Part shown: piece by piece, positions 25,340 through 35,148 of the stretch | Layout of the letters: each line of letters starts with the position of its first letter | How positions within the stretch are numbered: position 1 is the first letter of the stretch | Source of the DNA: Tateyamaria omphalii | Lineage (GTDB): Bacteria > Pseudomonadota > Alphaproteobacteria > Rhodobacterales > Rhodobacteraceae | Length of the DNA: 64,000 bases | Assembly (NCBI RefSeq): GCF_001969365.1 | Contig: NZ_CP019312.1 | Span: forward strand, 744,001 to 808,000 | Reading direction: 5' to 3' | The notes under the pieces: model-generated | What the model saw: the letters and a program-made list of their open reading frames with translations, nothing else | The model's database searches: none | Told to the model about the DNA's origin: nothing | Position numbers and translations under genes: made by a program

Positions 25340-26962
25340 ATGGCACAATTCGTCAATGCGAAAGAGGATCTGGTCAAAGAGGCCATCGACGGTCTGCTCG
25401 CGTGTTCCGGCGGCGCGCTGACGCGGCTGGATGGGTATCCGCATATCAAGGTCGTCTACCGCGCCGATTGGGTGCGCGACCGCGTCGCGCTGATCTCCGG
25501 CGGCGGGTCGGGTCACGAACCTGCGCATGCAGGTTTCGTGGGCCCCGGCATGTTGACGGCCGCAGTTTGTGGCGAAGTGTTCGCCTCCCCCTCGGTCGAG
25601 GCGGTCCTGGCTGGCATTCTGGCGGTCACGGGAGAGGCAGGCTGCCTGCTGATCGTCAAGAACTACACCGGCGACCGTCTGAACTTCGGCCTTGCCGCCG
25701 AACGGGCGCGGGCACTGGGCCGCAAGGTCGAGATGGTGGTTGTCGATGACGACATCGCGCTGCCCGACCTGCCGCAACCGCGCGGTGTGGCGGGCACGCT
25801 CTTCGTGCACAAGATCGCCGGCGCCATGGCCGAGGCGGGCAAACCGCTGGAGGACGTGGCAGAGGCCGCCCGCAGGGTCATCGCCAGCGTCGTTTCCATC
25901 GGCACCAGCCTTGATACGTGCACCGTTCCCGGCTCGCCGAAAGAGAACCGGATCCCCGCTGGCAAGGCTGAGCTTGGCCTCGGTATTCACGGGGAACCGG
26001 GCGTCGAACAGGTGGATTTCGCGGGCGCGTCCCAAGCGATGAACATGGTGCTCGACAAGCTCGCTGAACACAGCAAACAAGGGCCCTGTGTCGCGCTTGT
26101 GAACAATCTTGGCTCGACCACACCGCTCGAGATGTCGGTGCTCAGTCACGGTCTGGCCCAGTCGGGGATTGCCAGTCACGTGATCGGCCCCGCGCCAATG
26201 ATGACCTCGCTGGATATGCACGGTTTCTCGGTCTCAATCCTGCCCGTTGCTGCGGACGACCTTGATGCGCTTGCGGCCCCAGTGCCCATGGCGGCATGGC
26301 CCGGTCTGCAGGGCATTGTGGACGTGCCGGTTACTGCTTTGCCCGACGGATTGACGCCCATCGAACCAATTCCGTCTGCCAATGCCCAGACGGGTGCGAC
26401 GATCGCGCAAGTGGCGGACGTGCTGATCTCTGCCGAAGACGATTTGAACGCATTGGACGCCAAGTCCGGCGATGGCGATACGGGCAGCACGCTCGCGACG
26501 GCGGCGCGGGCCCTCAAGGACAGGTTGGACGCGATGCCGCTCGCCGACCTGACGCAGCTTTTCCCGGCACTTGGCAATGAGTTGAGCCAGACCATGGGGG
26601 GGTCGTCCGGCGTGATCCTGGCGATCTACTTCAACGCGGCGGGTGATGCTTGCGCGGGTGGCGCACCGGTGCACAAGGCGCTGGCGGAGGGCCTGAAGCG
26701 GGTCAGCGATGTCGGCGGCGCCAAGGTGGGCGACCGGACGATGATCGACGCGTTGGCGCCTGCTTTGCAGGCATTGTCGGACGGGATTGATGCATCCGCC
26801 ACTGCGGCGCGGCAAGGGGCAGACAGCACAGCGCATATTCACCGTGCAAAGGCGGGCCGGGCGGCATATGTCCCCTCCGAAAACCTCAAGGGCCACAACG
26901 ATCCGGGGGCGGAGGCGGTGGCGCTGGTGTTCGAGGGGTTGGCACAGGCCATGAAGGGATAG
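25340..26962 (+). CDS. Fused DhaK-DhaL dihydroxyacetone-type kinase
   Basis: ATP-dependent kinase of 540 residues. The DhaK domain (about 1-330) binds the keto sugar covalently through a histidine, here in LGIHGEPG, and has the GGGSGHEPAH motif. The DhaL domain (about 350-540) carries the Mg-ATP loop KSGDGDTGST. Single-chain enzymes of this type phosphorylate dihydroxyacetone or, in several characterised pathways, D- or L-erythrulose. Operon context (transporter, isomerase, dehydrogenase) favours a C4 ketose or similar intermediate, by inference. Confidence 0.88.
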   Translation: MAQFVNAKEDLVKEAIDGLLACSGGALTRLDGYPHIKVVYRADWVRDRVALISGGGSGHEPAHAGFVGPGMLTAAVCGEVFASPSVEAVLAGILAVTGEAGCLLIVKNYTGDRLNFGLAAERARALGRKVEMVVVDDDIALPDLPQPRGVAGTLFVHKIAGAMAEAGKPLEDVAEAARRVIASVVSIGTSLDTCTVPGSPKENRIPAGKAELGLGIHGEPGVEQVDFAGASQAMNMVLDKLAEHSKQGPCVALVNNLGSTTPLEMSVLSHGLAQSGIASHVIGPAPMMTSLDMHGFSVSILPVAADDLDALAAPVPMAAWPGLQGIVDVPVTALPDGLTPIEPIPSANAQTGATIAQVADVLISAEDDLNALDAKSGDGDTGSTLATAARALKDRLDAMPLADLTQLFPALGNELSQTMGGSSGVILAIYFNAAGDACAGGAPVHKALAEGLKRVSDVGGAKVGDRTMIDALAPALQALSDGIDASATAARQGADSTAHIHRAKAGRAAYVPSENLKGHNDPGAEAVALVFEGLAQAMKG

Positions 26963-26968
26963 GCTCGG

Positions 26969-28021
26969 TTGAACAAACAGGACACGAAAAGCGGTCTCAA
27001 GCCCACCGTCAACGACATCGCCCGCGTGGCGGGCGTGTCGCTGGCGACGGTCGACCGTGTCCTGAACGCGCGCCCCGGCGTGCGGTCCGTGACCATAGAA
27101 AAGGTGAATAAGGCGATCGCCGATCTGGGCTATGTCCGTGACACGGCGGCCGCCAACCTGGCGCGTGGGCGGGTTTACAACCTGCTCTTTATCCTGCCTG
27201 ACACGGCAAATGAGTTCGTCGTGGCGCTGGATGCGCATGTGACCGAACAGGGGGCGAAGCTGCGGCACCAGCGCACGACATTGGACACTGTGCGTGTGCC
27301 CCCGTTTGATCCGCAGGCGATCGTGCAGGCGCTGGATCACGTGGACGCCACGCGCACCGATGGGGTTGCCGTCTTTGGGCCTGAAACGCCATCGGTGCGG
27401 GATGCGGTGAAACGGGCACGGGCGCGCGGGATCGTGGTTGTCGCTCTTGTCGCGGATTTGCCCAGCTCGGACCGCGACCACTTCATCGGCGTTGACAACG
27501 TGGCCGCAGGCCGGACAGCGGCCCATCTCATGGGGCGTTTTGCCAAGCGGGGCGGGCGGGTGCTGGTCATCACGGGCTCGCGTCTGGCGCGTGACCACTT
27601 GGAACGGCGCAAGGGCTTTGATGCGGTCATGTCGGACCGGTTTCAGGACCTTGATGTGGTTGCAAGTATCGAGGGGCGGGATGATCCAGATTTGATCCGC
27701 AACATGCTGCCCGATGTATTCGCGTCCTATCCAGACCTCTGCGGCATCTACTCGTCTGCGGCAGGCAACCCGGGGTTGATCCAGTATCTAAGTGACAATC
27801 CCCAGCCCGGTCTTGTGGTCATCGCGCACGAGCTGACACCGACCTCGCGGACGGCCTTGGAGCGGGACGTGTTTGATGCCATCATTTCGCAGGACACGGG
27901 CCATCTGGTGCGGTCGGCTGTTCGGCTGATGAAAGCCACCGCCGACAGGCAACCCATTGACCATACGCAGGAACGCATTCGTATCGACATTTATCTGAAG
28001 GAAAACATGCCGTCGCCGTAG
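26969..28021 (+). CDS. LacI-family transcriptional regulator
   Basis: 350 residues, TTG start. Helix-turn-helix PTVNDIARVAGVSLATVDRVLNARPGV at the N-terminus (about 12-38), then a periplasmic-binding-like effector domain. Encoded inside the operon, 6 bases after the kinase, so it probably controls its own operon in response to the imported substrate or a derivative. Confidence 0.9.
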   Translation: MNKQDTKSGLKPTVNDIARVAGVSLATVDRVLNARPGVRSVTIEKVNKAIADLGYVRDTAAANLARGRVYNLLFILPDTANEFVVALDAHVTEQGAKLRHQRTTLDTVRVPPFDPQAIVQALDHVDATRTDGVAVFGPETPSVRDAVKRARARGIVVVALVADLPSSDRDHFIGVDNVAAGRTAAHLMGRFAKRGGRVLVITGSRLARDHLERRKGFDAVMSDRFQDLDVVASIEGRDDPDLIRNMLPDVFASYPDLCGIYSSAAGNPGLIQYLSDNPQPGLVVIAHELTPTSRTALERDVFDAIISQDTGHLVRSAVRLMKATADRQPIDHTQERIRIDIYLKENMPSP

Positions 28022-28043
28022 CGGCATGGAGGGAGGAGACATC

Positions 28044-29102
28044 ATGAAAACCATCAAGGGCCCCGCGCTGTTTCTGGCGCAGTTCGCAGGCGATGAAGCG
28101 CCGTTCAATTCGTGGGACGCGATCACCAAATGGGCAGCTGAGTGCGGCTACAAGGGCGTGCAGGTCCCCAGCTGGGACGGACGGCTTTTTGACGTGATGA
28201 CGGCCGCCGGCTCGCAGGACTATTGCGATGAGTTCATGGGGCAGGCGCGTGAGAACGGGGTCGAGGTGACTGAACTGTCGACCCACCTGCAAGGTCAACT
28301 TGTGGCCGTGCATCCCGCATACGATACCGCCTTTGACGGGTTTGCAGCCGAAGAGGTGCGCGGCAATCCCAAGGCGCGTCAGGCATGGGCGGTGGAGCAG
28401 GTCAAATACGCCCTGTCTGCCTCGTCCCGCATGGGGATCAAGGCGCATGCGACCTTCTCTGGCGCCTTGGCGTGGCCTTACATTTATCCGTGGCCGCAGC
28501 GTCCTGCGGGCCTTATCGAGACGGCGTTTGACGAGTTGGCGGCGCGCTGGCGCCCGATCCTGGATCATGCCGAGGATATGGGCGTCGATGTCTGCTATGA
28601 GATCCATCCGGGCGAGGACCTGCATGACGGCGTGACCTTCGAGATGTTCCTTGAGCGGCTGGACAACCACCCGCGCTGCAACATGCTCTATGATCCCAGC
28701 CACTACGTGCTGCAATGCCTTGATTACATTGATAATATTGACATCTACAAGGATCGTATCCGCATGTTCCACGTCAAGGACGCCGAGTTCAATCCGACGG
28801 GGCGGCAGGGGGTCTACTCCGGCTATCAAAGCTGGGTGGATCGCGCGGGTCGCTTCCGGTCGCTTGGCGACGGGCAAGTGGATTTCGGGGCGGTGTTCTC
28901 GAAAATGGCGGCCAATGATTTTGATGGATGGGCCGTGGTGGAATGGGAATGCTGCCTAAAGCACCCCGAAGACGGCGCACGCGAAGGCGCGCAATTCGTC
29001 AAGGATCACATCATTCGCGTGACCCAGCGGGCCTTTGATGATTTTGCCGATGGCGGGACGGACGAGGCGGCCAATCGCAAGATGCTGGGCATCGAGGGCT
29101 AG
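28044..29102 (+). CDS. Xylose-isomerase-like TIM-barrel sugar isomerase/epimerase
   Basis: 352 residues from ATG 28044, with GGAGGGAGGAG upstream. AP-endonuclease-2-like barrel with probable metal ligands in CYEIHPGED, MLYDPSHYV and MFHVKDAEF. Family members isomerise or epimerise sugars and keto-acids. Together with the Gfo/Idh enzyme it probably converts the transported compound to the ketose used by the DhaK-DhaL kinase; order of reactions unknown. Confidence 0.85.
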   Translation: MKTIKGPALFLAQFAGDEAPFNSWDAITKWAAECGYKGVQVPSWDGRLFDVMTAAGSQDYCDEFMGQARENGVEVTELSTHLQGQLVAVHPAYDTAFDGFAAEEVRGNPKARQAWAVEQVKYALSASSRMGIKAHATFSGALAWPYIYPWPQRPAGLIETAFDELAARWRPILDHAEDMGVDVCYEIHPGEDLHDGVTFEMFLERLDNHPRCNMLYDPSHYVLQCLDYIDNIDIYKDRIRMFHVKDAEFNPTGRQGVYSGYQSWVDRAGRFRSLGDGQVDFGAVFSKMAANDFDGWAVVEWECCLKHPEDGAREGAQFVKDHIIRVTQRAFDDFADGGTDEAANRKMLGIEG

Positions 29103-29119
29103 CGTTGGCGCATTTGGCA

Positions 29120-29160
29120 GATCGGCCCTTCGGGGAGGATTTTTTGAACCAGAGAAGAGG
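29120..29160 (+). repeat. Dispersed intergenic repeat, copy 1
   Basis: GGCCCTTCGGGGAGGATTTTTT followed by CCAGAGAAG in pattern, a member of the family also found at 38075, 43756, 43901 and 63908. The G/C-rich dyad and T-run may act as a terminator. Confidence 0.5.
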
Positions 29161-29195
29161 GGCGGTCGCGCAATTATGCTGACCGGGAGGATGAG

Positions 29196-30326
29196 ATGAG
29201 CCGAATTAGACTGGGCATGGTGGGCGGCGGCAACGACGCCTTTATCGGTGGCGTGCACCGTATTGCGAGCCGTATTGATGATCGTTTCGAGTTGGTGGCG
29301 GGCGCGCTTAGCTCGACACCCGAGAAGTCGCAAGCCAGTGGGGCGGCTTTGGGCCTGCCGCGCATCTATGACGACTTCAAGCAGATGGCGCAGCGCGAGG
29401 CGCGGCGGAAGGATGGGATTGACGCCGTCATCATCGTGACCCCCAACCACGTGCATTATGCGGCGGCGCGCGAGTTTCTGAAGCGCGGCATTCATGTCAT
29501 CTGCGACAAGCCGCTGACCTCGACTCTCGCGGACGCCAAGAAGCTGGTGAAGGCGGCAGAGGACAGTGATGCGCTGTTTATCCTGACCCACAACTACACC
29601 GGCTATCCGATGGTGCGTCAGGCGCGGGAGATGGTGGCAAACGGCGACATCGGCACCATTCGCGTGGTGCAGGTGGAGTATCCCCAGGACTGGCTGACGG
29701 TTGAGCAGGACTTTAAGCAGGCTGAATGGCGCACCGATCCGGCGCGCTCGGGTGCGGGTGGATCGACGGGCGATATCGGCACGCATGCCTTCAATCTGGC
29801 CTGCTTCATCACCGGGCTTGAAGTGGAGAGCCTTGCTGCGGATCTGACAGCTTTTGTGCCGGGGCGGCAGGTGGATGACAACGGCCACGTCATGCTGCGC
29901 TTTGAAGGTGGTGCCAAGGGAATGCTGTGGTGCAGCCAGGTGGCGCCGGGCAATGAGAATGCGCTGCGCATCCGCATCTATGGCGACAAGGGCGGACTGG
30001 AGTGGGCGCAGGAGGACCCGAACTACCTGTGGCACACGCCGTTCGGCGAACCCAAACGCCTGATCACCCGCAACGGGGCGGGGGCAGGCGATGCTGCCGC
30101 CCGAGTGTCGCGCATTCCACCGGGCCATCCGGAGGGGTATCTTGAGGGCTTTGCCAACGTCTACACCGAGGCGGCGGATGCGATCATGGCGGCCAAGGCA
30201 GGGCAGGACGCGCCTGCGGATGTGCTGTACCCGACTGTGCATGATGGATTGAAGGGCGTGCAGTTCGTCTCGGCCTGCGTGAAATCCTCGGCCCGGAATG
30301 CGGCCTGGGTGAAGCTGGATCACTGA
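29196..30326 (+). CDS. Gfo/Idh/MocA family NAD(P)-dependent dehydrogenase
   Basis: 376 residues. Rossmann domain (GMVGGGNDAF, 7-16) with the substrate lysine in CDKPLTS, then the alpha/beta substrate domain with the catalytic histidine in GDIGTHAFNLA. Oxidises or reduces a sugar, inositol or derivative. Last gene of the sugar operon; a strong terminator follows 6 bases after the stop. Confidence 0.87.
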   Translation: MSRIRLGMVGGGNDAFIGGVHRIASRIDDRFELVAGALSSTPEKSQASGAALGLPRIYDDFKQMAQREARRKDGIDAVIIVTPNHVHYAAAREFLKRGIHVICDKPLTSTLADAKKLVKAAEDSDALFILTHNYTGYPMVRQAREMVANGDIGTIRVVQVEYPQDWLTVEQDFKQAEWRTDPARSGAGGSTGDIGTHAFNLACFITGLEVESLAADLTAFVPGRQVDDNGHVMLRFEGGAKGMLWCSQVAPGNENALRIRIYGDKGGLEWAQEDPNYLWHTPFGEPKRLITRNGAGAGDAAARVSRIPPGHPEGYLEGFANVYTEAADAIMAAKAGQDAPADVLYPTVHDGLKGVQFVSACVKSSARNAAWVKLDH

Positions 30327-30331
30327 ACGAT

Positions 30332-30363
30332 GGGCCAAGGGGCGGCTTGACCCGCCCCGGCCC
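30332..30363 (+). terminator. Terminator of the sugar operon
   Basis: A stem of 7 plus 5 base pairs (GGGCC-AA-GGGGCGG pairing with CCGCCCC-GGCCC) with a 6-base loop, directly after the dehydrogenase and before tRNA-Gly; followed by TTG only, so the T-run is weak. Confidence 0.65.
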
Positions 30364-30388
30364 TTGTCATATCTGATGCAGCGGAGCC

Positions 30389-30462
30389 GCGGGCGTTGTG
30401 TAGTGGTAAGACCTTAGCCTTCCAAGCTAATGACGCGGGTTCGATTCCCGCCGCCCGCTCCA
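30389..30462 (+). tRNA. tRNA-Gly (anticodon TCC)
   Basis: Complete cloverleaf: acceptor GCGGGCG paired with CGCCCGC, D-arm, anticodon loop CTTCCAA, T-loop TTCGATT, discriminator T and encoded CCA (30460-30462). Reads GGA and probably GGG codons. No integrase or attachment-site repeat lies next to it. Confidence 0.95.
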
Positions 30463-30547
30463 AACCTTTCCCATGCGCCGCCCTGTCCACTTGACCTGAC
30501 AGCACCGGTACGGGCATGTGCGGGGTGCAAAAGTTGCCGGAGACCGC

Positions 30548-32359
30548 ATGGCCGACCAGACGACCGCCGCCGCACCGCCCAATCCGGGCACGGAAGAGCG
30601 CGAAAAATCCAAGCAGATCGGTGCCTTGCGCGCCCTTTGGCCCTTTGTCCTTCCTTATTGGAAGCTGATGTGCGCGGCCATCGCGGCCCTTGTATCGACG
30701 GCCATCGTGTCGCTGACGCTGCCTTTGGCCGTGCGGCGTGTGGTGGACAATTTCAATACGGCCGAGTCCGAAATCCTCGACCTCTATTTTCTGGCAGCCA
30801 TCGGCATTGCGGGTCTTTTGGCCATTGGCACGGCGGTCCGCTATATGCTGGTGACGCGGCTGGGGGAACGGGTTGTGGCAGACATCCGCAAGGCGGTGTT
30901 TGACCGTGTGATCGGGATGTCGCCCAGTTTCTATGAAAACATCATGACGGGCGAGGTGCTCAGCCGGATCACCACCGACACGACGCTGATCCTGAGCGTC
31001 ATCGGCTCGTCCATCTCGATCGCGCTGCGCAACGTGCTGATCTTTGTGGGCGGGTTGATCCTGATGCTGCTGACCTCGGCCAAGCTGACCGGTCTTGTGC
31101 TGTTGATCGTTCCGGCCGTCATCGTGCCAATCCTTGTTTTGGGGCGCCGTTTGCGGGTGCTGAGCCGTGAGAATCAGGACTGGATCGCCGCGTCGTCCGG
31201 GAGCGCGTCGGAGCAGCTGAGCGCGGTGCAGACCGTGCAGGCGTTCACCCATGAGACCACGAGCCGGGCGATGTTTTCGGATGTGACCGAGCTGAGTTTT
31301 GGCTCTGCCCGTCGGCGTATCGCCGTTCGGGCCCTGATGACGGCCATTGTGATCTTTCTTGTGTTTGTTGGTATTGTCGGCGTCCTGTGGATCGGAGCGA
31401 ACGACGTGCGGTCGGACGTGATGACAATGGGGGCGCTGATCCAGTTTGTCATCTATGCCGTGATGGTGGCGGGTGGCGTTGCCGCCCTGTCCGAGATCAT
31501 CGGGGAATTGCAGCGCGCCGCCGGCGCCACAGAACGTCTGGTAGAGCTTTTGCAGGTCGAGGATGCGGTGCAGGATGTGGCCGCGCCTACCGCGCTGCCT
31601 GCGCCGGTTCGGGGCCATATCCAGTTCGAAGACGTGCGCTTTGCCTACCCCTCGCGGCCCGGCATCAACGCGCTGGATGGCGTGACGCTTGATATCCAGC
31701 CCGGTGAGACAGTGGCTTTCGTTGGGCCGTCCGGCGCCGGGAAAACCACCATTATTCAGATGCTTCTGCGGTTCTATGACCCGCAGGACGGGCGCGTGCG
31801 GTTGGACGGGGTCAATGTGGCCGAAATGGCGCGCGAGGCGTTCCGCCAACACATTGCACTCGTCCCTCAGGATCCCATTATCTTTGCTGCATCAGCTGCT
31901 GAAAACATCGCCTTTGGTCGCCCCGGTGCGACGCAGGCCGAAATACAGGCGGCCGCGCATGCCGCTGCGGCGCATGAGTTCATCAGCGCCTTGCCGCAGG
32001 GCTATGACAGCCCCTTGGGCGAGCGTGGTGTGATGCTATCGGGTGGGCAGAAGCAGCGCATCGCCATTGCCCGTGCGATCCTGCGTGACGCGCCCGTTTT
32101 GCTGCTGGATGAGGCGACCAGCGCGCTGGATGCTGAAAGCGAGCGTGCAGTGCAAGAGGCGGTGGATACGCTGGCGCAGGGGCGCACCACATTGATCGTG
32201 GCGCACCGGCTGGCGACGGTGAAGATGGCCGACCGCATTGTCGTGATGGATCAGGGCCGGATCGTTGCCCAAGGGCCGCATCACCAGCTGGTCGCCGAGG
32301 ACGGGCTTTATGCGCGTTTGGCGCGCTTGCAATTCACCGATGGGGTCGCCGCCGAGTAG
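30548..32359 (+). CDS. ABC exporter, fused permease-ATPase (MsbA/LmrA-like)
   Basis: 603 residues. Six-helix exporter domain (about 30-310) and an ATPase domain (about 345-595) with Walker A GPSGAGKTT, signature LSGGQKQRIAIARA and Walker B LLLDEATSALD. Works as a homodimer at the inner membrane, exporting a hydrophobic or lipid-like substrate, as in the family. ATG 30548 has GGAG upstream. It is a solo gene after the tRNA. Confidence 0.87.
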   Translation: MADQTTAAAPPNPGTEEREKSKQIGALRALWPFVLPYWKLMCAAIAALVSTAIVSLTLPLAVRRVVDNFNTAESEILDLYFLAAIGIAGLLAIGTAVRYMLVTRLGERVVADIRKAVFDRVIGMSPSFYENIMTGEVLSRITTDTTLILSVIGSSISIALRNVLIFVGGLILMLLTSAKLTGLVLLIVPAVIVPILVLGRRLRVLSRENQDWIAASSGSASEQLSAVQTVQAFTHETTSRAMFSDVTELSFGSARRRIAVRALMTAIVIFLVFVGIVGVLWIGANDVRSDVMTMGALIQFVIYAVMVAGGVAALSEIIGELQRAAGATERLVELLQVEDAVQDVAAPTALPAPVRGHIQFEDVRFAYPSRPGINALDGVTLDIQPGETVAFVGPSGAGKTTIIQMLLRFYDPQDGRVRLDGVNVAEMAREAFRQHIALVPQDPIIFAASAAENIAFGRPGATQAEIQAAAHAAAAHEFISALPQGYDSPLGERGVMLSGGQKQRIAIARAILRDAPVLLLDEATSALDAESERAVQEAVDTLAQGRTTLIVAHRLATVKMADRIVVMDQGRIVAQGPHHQLVAEDGLYARLARLQFTDGVAAE

Positions 32360-32525
32360 ACAGCGGCGGGTTGTTCTGACCCAAGGTCACCTGATCTGAC
32401 GCGGCGTCCGACAGGACGCTTGTCCCTTGCAATGCTTGAACATTGCGGCAATCCACCGCATCTTGTTGGGCGAGGGATCATTGCGCCCATACGAAAAAAG
32501 ACATGGCGCTACAGGGAGGAAGACC

Positions 32526-34424
32526 ATGACATATGCCGGGTTCGCGGACCGCGATGCCATTGAAAACGAAATGCCATGGGAAGAGCGCGATGTCGCTAAA
32601 ACCCTCTTTGGTATGCTGAGCGACACGGCTGAGAAGTTTCCCAACCACAATGCAGTCAGTTTCCAGATATTCTCGGACCCGAAGTCCAAGGCAGAGACGC
32701 TGACCTGGACCCAGTTGCAGGGCCGGACCGCGCAATGCGCCAACATGCTGCGCACGCACGGTATCGGGCCCAAAGATGTGGTGGCCTATGTTCTGCCCAA
32801 CGCGACCGAAACCATCGTGGCCCTTCTGGGCGGTGCGACGGCGGGGATCGTGAACCCGATCAACCCGCTGCTGGATGCCGAACAGATCGGCGCCATTCTG
32901 CGCGAGACGGGCGCCAAGGCCGTCATCACGTTGCGCGCGTTTCCCAAGACGGACGTGGCGCAGAAGACGACCGAGGCGGTCAAGCTGGCGCCGAACGTCA
33001 AGACCGTGCTTGAGGTCGATCTGCTGGGCCACGTGTCGGGCCTGAAGTCGTTTATCATCCCGCTGATCCGTCCCAAGATGGAGAAAGCGCCTGGCGTTAC
33101 CTACCTGAATTTCAACGAGGAGTGCGCCAAGCATCCGACCACCCTGCAATTCGAGGACGTGCAGGAAGATCGGGTTGCCTGCTACTTCCACACGGGCGGC
33201 ACCACCGGCATGCCGAAGGTGGCGCAGCACAAGTATTCCGGCATGGTTTACAATGGGTGGGTTGGGGCGACGACGCTCTTGACCGCAGAAGATAACATAT
33301 TGGCGCCATTGCCACTTTTCCACGTGATGGCCGCGCATGTGCTGCTCCTGGGCGCTGTTGCATCGGGCGCGCATTGCATCTTCCCCACGCCGCAAGGCTA
33401 CCGGGGCGAGGGCGTGTTCGACAACATCTGGAAGCTGACGGAGCGCTGGAAGATCACCTTTATCGCGTCTGTTCCGACGGCCATCGCCGCGATGATGCAG
33501 CGTGGGATTGATGCTGACATCAGCACGGTGAAATCCACATTCTCGGGTTCTGCACCGCTGCCGCAAGAGCTGTTCCGGCGCTATGAAAGTGCCGCGGGTG
33601 TCGAGATTGTCGAAGGGTACGGCATGACCGAGGCAACCTGCCTTGTGTCCGGCAACCCGATCGACGGAGAGAAGAAAATCGGGTCCGTCGGCATCCCGTT
33701 CCCTTATACCGAAGTCAAGATTTACAAAGGCACCCCCGAAGGCCCGATCGAGGCGGGTGTGGACGAGATTGGCGAGATTTGTGTCAGTAATCCGGGCGTC
33801 TGGCCCGGCAATACGTATACCGAGGCGGACAAGAACAAGGACTTGTTCTACAATGAGAAATTCCTGCGCACGGGCGATCTGGGGCGCCGGGATGCGGATG
33901 GGTATTTGTGGATCACCGGCCGCGCCAAGGATTTGATCATTCGCGGCGGTCACAACATTGATCCCGCAGAGATCGAAGAGGCGCTGCTGGGTCATGAAGC
34001 CGTCGCCTTTGCCGGGGCCATCGGGCAACCGGACAAGCATTCTGGTGAAATTCCATGCGCCTATGTGGAGCTGGTCGATGGGGCCAGTGTTACGCCGGAC
34101 GAGTTGATCGCCTTCTGCAAGGAACATGTGCACGAGCGCGCGGCGCAGCCCAAGCACATGACCATCATGGGCGAATTGCCGAAGACGGCTGTTGGCAAAA
34201 TCTTCAAGCCCGACCTGCGCAAAGAAGCCATCACGCGCATCTACAATGCGGCATTGACCGATGCCGGATTGAAGGCGCAGGTGGTCGCAGTGACGGACGA
34301 CAAGAAGCGCGGGTTGGTGGCGCAGGTGGCTGCCAGTGGCGAGAGCGAGACGGCGATCCAGACGGTTCTGGGCGATTTTGTCCGGCCCTGGGAAATGGCG
34401 TCGGAGGCAATGGCGGCCGAGTAA
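32526..34424 (+). CDS. Acyl-CoA synthetase (AMP-forming)
   Basis: 632 residues, from ATG 32526 with AGGGAGGA. ANL superfamily: phosphate loop FHTGGTTGMPK, YGMTEATC motif, GDLGRRDADGYL and the C-terminal catalytic lysine in VGKIFKPDLR. Activates a fatty or other carboxylic acid to its CoA ester. The N-terminal 40 residues precede the usual start of the family. The acid cannot be identified and there is no beta-oxidation gene beside it. Confidence 0.88.
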   Translation: MTYAGFADRDAIENEMPWEERDVAKTLFGMLSDTAEKFPNHNAVSFQIFSDPKSKAETLTWTQLQGRTAQCANMLRTHGIGPKDVVAYVLPNATETIVALLGGATAGIVNPINPLLDAEQIGAILRETGAKAVITLRAFPKTDVAQKTTEAVKLAPNVKTVLEVDLLGHVSGLKSFIIPLIRPKMEKAPGVTYLNFNEECAKHPTTLQFEDVQEDRVACYFHTGGTTGMPKVAQHKYSGMVYNGWVGATTLLTAEDNILAPLPLFHVMAAHVLLLGAVASGAHCIFPTPQGYRGEGVFDNIWKLTERWKITFIASVPTAIAAMMQRGIDADISTVKSTFSGSAPLPQELFRRYESAAGVEIVEGYGMTEATCLVSGNPIDGEKKIGSVGIPFPYTEVKIYKGTPEGPIEAGVDEIGEICVSNPGVWPGNTYTEADKNKDLFYNEKFLRTGDLGRRDADGYLWITGRAKDLIIRGGHNIDPAEIEEALLGHEAVAFAGAIGQPDKHSGEIPCAYVELVDGASVTPDELIAFCKEHVHERAAQPKHMTIMGELPKTAVGKIFKPDLRKEAITRIYNAALTDAGLKAQVVAVTDDKKRGLVAQVAASGESETAIQTVLGDFVRPWEMASEAMAAE

Positions 34425-34461
34425 TCCGTAGCGCACCGTGCGCGGCGCGCTGTGAGACCGG

Positions 34462-34497
34462 GGAAGGCGCGAAACTGCGAAGTCTGTCGCGCCTTCC
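34462..34497 (+). terminator. Hairpin after the acyl-CoA synthetase gene
   Basis: Eleven-base-pair perfect stem (GGAAGGCGCGA with its complement) and a 14-base loop, 37 bases past the stop; no T-run. Confidence 0.55.
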
Positions 34498-34677
34498 GCG
34501 TATTTCGGCCCCCTTGGGGCCGCACACGATCTGGCAACGACTGGCAGGTTGGCAAACGGTGCGGCGTGGCGTCAACGGATCGGTCATATTTACTCTGACA
34601 TGACAGAGACGTGAGCGGCGGCGCACCCGTTTGTCGGGTATCTTTACGGCACCAAAGACTGTCAGTGAGAGATCCCC

Positions 34678-35148
34678 ATGCCCAAATCCAGGAAGCGCGT
34701 GAAAGCGGTGACAACGTCATCGGACACGTTGCCAGCCGTCTCGCGCCGGGTGCTGCTAAGCGGCGGGGCGGTTGCGTCAGCCGTGGTGCTGGGCGGTGGG
34801 TTCTGGGGTGTGAGTTCGTTCCGGACCTATGCGGCGGAGCATGACCTGACCCGCGTCGGCCAGGGCGATCCGGCCATTGTGCAGATTCACGATCCGCAAT
34901 GTCCGACCTGCACCGCCCTTCAGAAACAGACGCGGCGCGCGCTGCGCGATTTTGACGATTGCGGGATGGCCTATCTGGTGGCGGATATCAACACGCCAGA
35001 GGGCGCGGCCTTTGCCCGCCGGTTCAATGCGCCGAATGTGACCCTGCTGCTGTTTGACGGGCAGGGGGAGTTGCAGCGCCGGGTGCAAGGGGTGCAGCAA
35101 GCGGCGCAGTTGGCCGAAGTGTTTTCGGCGCACAAAGCGGCGGTCTGA
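34678..35148 (+). CDS. Exported thioredoxin-like protein with CPTC
   Basis: 156 residues. Basic N-terminus with twin arginines (SRRVLLSGG) before one hydrophobic segment (about 26-46), so a Tat-like signal or membrane anchor. The rest is a short thioredoxin fold with the redox motif CPTC and strand FNAPNVTLLLFD. The usual cis-proline position holds N or V (APNVT), which is atypical. Likely a periplasmic thiol-disulfide protein; partner unknown. Confidence 0.75.
   Translation: MPKSRKRVKAVTTSSDTLPAVSRRVLLSGGAVASAVVLGGGFWGVSSFRTYAAEHDLTRVGQGDPAIVQIHDPQCPTCTALQKQTRRALRDFDDCGMAYLVADINTPEGAAFARRFNAPNVTLLLFDGQGELQRRVQGVQQAAQLAEVFSAHKAAV

Noticed and set aside
30389..30462. tRNA-Gly as an integration site of a genomic island
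   Set aside because: No integrase gene or direct repeat of the tRNA 3' end was seen nearby.
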